Positions 60,011-64,000 of a DNA stretch of 64,000 nucleotides are shown here, in pieces. Position 1 is the stretch's first letter. Every line of letters starts with the position of its first letter. A program made the position numbers and the translations under genes. This DNA comes from Paenibacillus fonticola DSM 21315 (GTDB lineage: Bacteria > Bacillota > Bacilli > Paenibacillales > Paenibacillaceae). The DNA is taken from positions 62,001 to 126,000 of the forward strand of contig NZ_KB907248.1 of NCBI RefSeq assembly GCF_000381905.1, in the 5' to 3' direction. The notes under the pieces are model-generated. The model was not told the DNA's origin. It was given only the letters and a program-made list of their open reading frames with translations, and did not search any database.

Positions 60011-60232
60011 ATGAACAATATACCGAAAATATTGATCTTCGCTGGGGCAGTGCTCATCATTGTGGGCTTGCTCTGGTCTTTTCTGGGCAGGTTCATCCAT
60101 CTCGGGCGCCTGCCGGGAGATATTATTGTCGATAAAGGCAATGTCAAATTTTATTTCCCTATCGTAACCTGTATTCTGATCAGCGTCGTTCTGTCATTGA
60201 TCAGCTATGTTGTCCGCTGGTTCATGAAATAA
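60011..60232 (+). CDS. DUF2905-family membrane protein
   Basis: A 73-residue protein with two membrane helices (ILIFAGAVLIIVGLLWSFL and VTCILISVVLSLISYVV) flanking the family segment GRLPGDIIVDKGNVKFYFP. The ATG at 60011 follows AGGGAG. Function is unknown. The pattern is well conserved in Firmicutes. Confidence 0.85.
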   Translation: MNNIPKILIFAGAVLIIVGLLWSFLGRFIHLGRLPGDIIVDKGNVKFYFPIVTCILISVVLSLISYVVRWFMK

Positions 60233-60303
60233 TAGCTTCCTCATGAATTTGGGATAGCATTGAAAGAAGTGAAATAAACCGTAATCCTGGGGGAGGTTAT
60301 ACC

Positions 60304-60492
60304 ATGAGCCAAGCAAAGAAAAACAACAAAGAAAACAAAGTGAAAAAAAGGCAAGGCATTGGCACTGGATTACCTATTGGGGCTGCTATGGGGGTTGGCT
60401 TGGGGATAGCCCTGGACAATCTTTCTATCGGAATTGCTATCGGCATTGCACTAGGCATCGTGTTTGATGGGTTTTGGAGTATGAAAAAATAG
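60304..60492 (+). CDS. Small glycine-rich membrane protein
   Basis: A 62-residue protein with a basic N-terminus (KKNNKENKVKKR) and two glycine-rich helices (GTGLPIGAAMGVGLGIAL and IGIAIGIALGIVFDG), after GGGGGAGG. It resembles glycine-zipper-type membrane proteins of unknown role. Confidence 0.6.
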   Translation: MSQAKKNNKENKVKKRQGIGTGLPIGAAMGVGLGIALDNLSIGIAIGIALGIVFDGFWSMKK

Positions 60493-60560
60493 CCCTCGGA
60501 CGAGATGCTCGTTACAATTTGCATATACAATTACATCTACAGCTAGGAGAACATATTTTT

Positions 60561-61118
60561 ATGAGCAAAAAAATCGTAGCCATCGATATGGACGACACCA
60601 TCTGTCATTTAATACCTAAGGCGCTTTATTATCATAATGTGCAATACCCCAGTCTTCAGCTCATGATGGAGCAGGTTACCAGCTTTGACTTGAGCAGCAT
60701 CTGGCATCCGGAATGCACAGAAGAGGCTTTCTTCGGCAGACCGGGCCTGTATGAAGAACTGGATATCTTTGATGAATATACGGTCGAAGAAATTCGCAAA
60801 ATGACTGCCAAATACGATGTTATCGTTATTACCGCTGCTCGCCCCGCTTCCGTTCCCGAGAAATGGAACTGGATGCAGACGTACCTCCCTTTTATCCCTT
60901 ATGAGAATTTTTTTGTAGCGCGACGTAAATACTTGGTTGGGTTTGATCTGCTCATTGATGATGGCCCTCATAATGTTACCGCTGCCAGGGAAGCTGGAAA
61001 AAAGACCATCCTTATCCCCCGCCCGTGGAATGCGCATATACAGCATCAATACCAATTAAAGAACACTTGGCAAGGGATGAGCGACCTGGTCGATCAAATG
61101 CTAGAGGCTGAGGAGTAG
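60561..61118 (+). CDS. 5'(3')-deoxyribonucleotidase-like HAD hydrolase
   Basis: A 185-residue NT5C-type phosphatase of the HAD fold: motif I AIDMDDTI, motif II VITAARPAS, and the late acidic pair IDDGPHNV. Such enzymes remove phosphate from deoxyribonucleoside monophosphates. The start at 60561 follows AGGAGA. It may be in one unit with the two small membrane genes upstream. Confidence 0.85.
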   Translation: MSKKIVAIDMDDTICHLIPKALYYHNVQYPSLQLMMEQVTSFDLSSIWHPECTEEAFFGRPGLYEELDIFDEYTVEEIRKMTAKYDVIVITAARPASVPEKWNWMQTYLPFIPYENFFVARRKYLVGFDLLIDDGPHNVTAAREAGKKTILIPRPWNAHIQHQYQLKNTWQGMSDLVDQMLEAEE

Positions 61119-61395
61119 CATTTATGAGCTGCCCTGCGGCCTTTAGCGAAACAACTCCTCTTGTCCCAATATCCGGTCACGGCTTAAGAGCTTAAAAGCT
61201 CGGCCAATCTCCCGCTCCCCTTCTTGCCGCAATATCCCTACTCCCCATACATATTGCAGTCTCCAATTTGGGAGGGTCTACTCTCCCTGTTCTAGGGAGC
61301 GCCTTTGTTCAAGGTCACCTTGTACCGTTATGCTGCATCGCCTGGAACGAGGAAAAGCATGCTCCGTATTAATCTGTATAAGGAGATGATTTTCT
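61119..61395. other. Intergenic region before the DUF6199-like gene
   Basis: About 280 bases without a gene. Imperfect hairpins can be drawn (TTGGGAGGG...CTCCC), but no riboswitch family, T-box or clear promoter was recognised. Confidence 0.3.
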
Positions 61396-61593
61396 ATGAG
61401 ATTCTTTTTATTAATCTTCGTGCTGATCGCCGTGCTCAATATCATATTCCCGCGATTCAGCTGGCACATGCAGTACGGCTGGATGGTGAAGGGAAAAGAC
61501 CTGGAGCCAAGCGAAGCCTATTTACTGATGACCAGAATCACCAGCGCATTAGTGTTAATTGTTGTGATCTTTCTATGGTCTAATTTCTTCTGA
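61396..61593 (+). CDS. DUF6199-like small membrane protein
   Basis: A 65-residue protein with two membrane helices (FFLLIFVLIAVLNIIF and SALVLIVVIFLWSNFF) around a loop GWMVKGKDLEPSEAYLLMTR that fits the DUF6199 pattern. AAGGAGA precedes the ATG. Function is unknown. Confidence 0.65.
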   Translation: MRFFLLIFVLIAVLNIIFPRFSWHMQYGWMVKGKDLEPSEAYLLMTRITSALVLIVVIFLWSNFF

Positions 61594-61808
61594 CCCGATT
61601 CCCTGAATAATTCCTTTACAGGACAAAGAGAATCTCTGTTCCACAGTCCGTTCCTTCTTAAATTTACATGTATCCATCTTGGACACCTAGTCTGATCCGA
61701 GGATTGGGATTGGCTAAAAAGCACTTTATAGGCTAATGCCGTGAGCATAATGGGTTAAAGTCCATAGACTAATGTCGGGGATACACTTACTGATTAGGAG
61801 GTACGTTT

Positions 61809-62105
61809 ATGAACGCAAGTGACTATCAACAGGTTTGTTGGAGCTGCATGAATAAATATGTCGGTGTTGAAACGACCGACGGTCATGCTTACGATGGTTT
61901 TATTGCCCATGTAGACCAAAACTATGTTACTCTCGCTATACCTACCAATGAAATGATCCAGCGCTTAGACGGATTACCGGCCAATGAATCAACCTACAGA
62001 CAATTCGGCTTCCACCCTGGCTTCTTCCCTAGACGCCGGTTCTTCTATCGCCGTTTTCCGTTTTATGGCCTTTCGAGTTTGTACCTGCTCCCTTTCTTCA
62101 TCTGA
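61809..62105 (+). CDS. Small Sm-like protein with hydrophobic, Arg/Phe-rich tail
   Basis: A 98-residue protein. Residues 1-60 look like a small barrel (KYVGVETTDGHAYDGFIAHVDQNYVTLAIP) with two Cys at the start. The tail is Phe/Arg-rich (PRRRFFYRRFPFYG), unusual for a soluble protein and reminiscent of coat-type proteins. TTAGGAGG precedes the ATG. Function is unknown. Confidence 0.6.
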   Translation: MNASDYQQVCWSCMNKYVGVETTDGHAYDGFIAHVDQNYVTLAIPTNEMIQRLDGLPANESTYRQFGFHPGFFPRRRFFYRRFPFYGLSSLYLLPFFI

Positions 62106-62149
62106 TTTATCATTTTTTAGCTGTATCGTGCTGCATTTTTTCTACTGCT

Positions 62150-62177
62150 CCGCTGCCTTCGGCAGCGGCTTTCTTTT
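62150..62177 (+). terminator. Rho-independent terminator after the Sm-like gene
   Basis: Stem CCGCTGCC / GGCAGCGG with loop TTC, followed by CTTTCTTTT. Confidence 0.8.
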
Positions 62178-62336
62178 GCTCAAATTGAAACAACGGCTGA
62201 ATATTCACGTATTTTATTGCAAGGAGTTGATTTGTATCGCTTCTGTTCATTTTTCCCGGCCTGCTGGGATTATTCTTTCCTGCATTCGGCACATAATAAA
62301 ACCGAGAATTTAAAATCTATAGTTGGAGTGGTAAAA

Positions 62337-63182
62337 ATGAATCAGGAAATGGAATACGGAAATGATTACAGGTTTATTCCAGCAACGTCAATCAGAAGCG
62401 GTATCGGGACTGAGGTACTGCCCGATTTATTATGCTATACCGTCCAGATTGTAAATATCTGCCTTGTTGGGAGTCCGGACACCGAGGATTTTGTTTTAGT
62501 AGATGCCGGAATGCCGGGGTCTGCTAATGAGATCATCTCTGTCACAGAAGAACGATATGGCGTCAACAGCCGTCCAAAAGCAATCATTTTGACTCATGGC
62601 CATTTTGATCATGTCGGGGGGGTAATTGAACTTGTCAAACATTGGGGAGTTCCGGTCTATGCCCATTCAATGGAGATGCCTTTCCTAACTGGCCAGAAGA
62701 GCTACCCGGAACCAGACCCGACAGTTGAAGGGGGCATGGTCGCGAAAATGTCCCCTATGTTCCCTAATGAGCCGATAGACTTAAGGAATAACGCACAATC
62801 ATTACCATCTGATGGAACGATCCCTCATATGCCCGGGTTTAGATGGATTCATACGCCGGGACATGCTCCAGGTCATATTTCGTTATTTAGGGAGAAAGAC
62901 CGGGCGTTAATCGCCGGGGATGCTTTCGTTACAGTGAAACAGGAGTATCTGTATAAAGTGTTCACTCAGGAACAAGAGATAAGCGGTCCTCCCCGCTATC
63001 TGACGACAGATTGGAAGGCTGCCAAACAATCGGTTATTAAGCTAGCGGCGCTGAAGCCTGCTGCTGCTATTACTGGGCATGGGTTACCTATGTCAGGTGA
63101 ATTGCTTACAACAAGCCTTGAGAAACTTGTTAACGAATTTGATCAGATTGCTGTACCTGAATACGGGAAATATGTAAATTAA
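62337..63182 (+). CDS. MBL-fold metallo-hydrolase
   Basis: A 281-residue protein with the metallo-beta-lactamase motif LTHGHFDHVGG, HTPGHAPGHISLF and IAGDAFVT, all of the dinuclear-zinc class. The ATG at 62337 follows GGAG. The substrate is not known; such proteins hydrolyse lactones, thioesters or phosphodiesters. It stands alone with its own terminator. Confidence 0.88.
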   Translation: MNQEMEYGNDYRFIPATSIRSGIGTEVLPDLLCYTVQIVNICLVGSPDTEDFVLVDAGMPGSANEIISVTEERYGVNSRPKAIILTHGHFDHVGGVIELVKHWGVPVYAHSMEMPFLTGQKSYPEPDPTVEGGMVAKMSPMFPNEPIDLRNNAQSLPSDGTIPHMPGFRWIHTPGHAPGHISLFREKDRALIAGDAFVTVKQEYLYKVFTQEQEISGPPRYLTTDWKAAKQSVIKLAALKPAAAITGHGLPMSGELLTTSLEKLVNEFDQIAVPEYGKYVN

Positions 63183-63210
63183 ATTACCATCATTACCTTC
63201 AAGCACATAA

Positions 63211-63252
63211 GACAAAAAAATACCCTGCAAGCACTTGCCTGCAGGTTTTTTT
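63211..63252. terminator. Terminator between MBL hydrolase and SUKH genes
   Basis: Stem CCTGCA / TGCAGG with extended inner pairs, A7 on the left and T7 on the right, so it can act in both directions. Confidence 0.8.
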
Positions 63253-63406
63253 ATAATATACAACTCTTGGTTTTGACAATTGTTGTCTTGGTCTTGATAA
63301 CTCATTAACCTGCCCGATTTAGCACCACGCTTCCAACGGCCCGAAGTGGAACATAGTCCTATACGTTAGGTAAAGAACATGCTTTATCCACATTTTTAAT
63401 ATCCAA

Positions 63407-63967
63407 TTAATTAAATCCGTCTATTAACCATTCTTTGACCCTTAACTCTCTATTGTCGATAGTCCTATACAACATTTGTGGTGTCCATTCCCAGAAGTAT
63501 TTCCCATTTGCTAAGATTAAAGCTTCCAGCCACTCCCCAAAATTCATTGACATAAAATTGAAATCTTGACTTGAATCATTCGTAAAAATACATTTTTCTC
63601 GAGTAGTATCTAAATAAATAGTCCCTGAAGGATAATGGGCAACTGGAATAAGACCTCCACGGATTGTATCAGGCATTAATTCAGAATTTTCGTCAACTTT
63701 ATTTAAGTGATATATTTCGGTGAACTCTCCAAAACCAACGTCAAATAGTTTTGCTCCGTTATGTATACACATAAATTCTACATAATCATTTGGCAGATTA
63801 ACATTATACTTTTTTGATATAAAGTCGATTTCTTCAATCCGGGCGGGTGGATTGAATTCAAATTTCGCAATTTCAAGCTCACCGCCTGATAGTTGAATTA
63901 ATATTTCATTTTTACTATTTGTTCTTTTCCTTAATCCATCTAAAATCGTTTGGAAGTTAAAAAGCAT
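63407..63967 (-). CDS. SMI1/KNR4 (SUKH) family protein
   Basis: A 186-residue protein with the SUKH-1 pattern: EIDFISKKYNVNLPNDYVEF, FMCIHNGAKLF, the loop IPVAHYPSGTIYLDT and the end helix NFGEWLEALI. AGGAGG lies 13 bases upstream. SUKH proteins are usually immunity proteins of polymorphic nuclease toxins, or partners in signalling. No toxin gene is adjacent in view; the window ends 33 bases beyond. Confidence 0.85.
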   Translation of the reverse strand: MLFNFQTILDGLRKRTNSKNEILIQLSGGELEIAKFEFNPPARIEEIDFISKKYNVNLPNDYVEFMCIHNGAKLFDVGFGEFTEIYHLNKVDENSELMPDTIRGGLIPVAHYPSGTIYLDTTREKCIFTNDSSQDFNFMSMNFGEWLEALILANGKYFWEWTPQMLYRTIDNRELRVKEWLIDGFN

Positions 63968-64000
63968 CTCAGAAAATTCCTCCTAATATCCGGCAAACCA

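Noticed and set aside
61119-61395. Possible riboswitch or T-box upstream of the DUF6199-like gene
   Set aside because: No conserved core of any family that I know was found, and no terminator/antiterminator pair could be drawn.
63407-63967. SUKH protein as immunity to the Ntox50-like capsid domain
   Set aside because: The genes are more than 50 kb apart, one phage and one host; nothing in the sequence connects them.

Overview
The window looks like chromosome of a Paenibacillus-type Firmicute: strong AGGAGG ribosome sites, a Cse60-like sporulation protein, SufR-like, DUF1450, DUF2905 and DUF6199 proteins, and a YesM/YesN-driven sugar ABC operon. The species is inferred from these families, not proven.

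Bases 1 to about 31,500 are the larger part of a tailed-phage (siphovirus-type) prophage that continues beyond the left edge. Nearly all its genes lie on the minus strand, so they read from right to left. From the right: integrase, ImmA-like protease and CI-like repressor on plus; then, divergently, a Cro-like protein, Rha regulator and excisionase-like protein. Next comes a replication block: AbrB, DUF2800, DUF2815, MazG-like, family A DNA polymerase, VapE-type primase-helicase, VRR-NUC and SNF2 helicase. After that come an ArpU-like late regulator, two tRNA genes, a two-gene accessory cassette, terminase, portal, a minor head protein with a C-terminal toxin-like domain, scaffold, capsid, connectors, tail tube, frameshifted tail chaperone and the tape measure (cut by the window edge). 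Lysis and tail-tip genes are not in view. The integrase end abuts the 3' end of a tRNA-Val(GAC) gene, the likely attachment site.

Bases 31,500 to 45,000 hold host regulators: a BTAD response regulator, a divergent c-di-GMP pair (MHYT-GGDEF-EAL enzyme and PilZ receptor), and a six-gene minus-strand carbohydrate operon (glycosidase-like enzyme, binding protein, two permeases, YesN-type regulator, YesM-type kinase).

Bases 45,000 to 64,000 hold short host units: a polysaccharide deacetylase, DoxX behind two FNR/CRP-type sites, a PIG-L deacetylase, trhO with a SufR-like regulator, sodA, a LacI regulator divergent from a ROK kinase and mannose-6-phosphate isomerase, an MBL/DUF3006/DinB group, an eight-repeat Big2 surface protein, ung, tRNA-Leu(UAA), several small membrane proteins, a nucleotidase, an MBL hydrolase and a SUKH protein.

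The points most worth a second look are in the prophage: an accessory pair (membrane protein plus soluble protein) of unknown role; a tRNA unit whose promoter abuts a LexA box and which includes a tRNA-like gene with a 17-nt anticodon loop; the toxin-like domain on a head protein; an iteron cluster at the primase gene; and a 63-bp palindrome between the divergent switch promoters.
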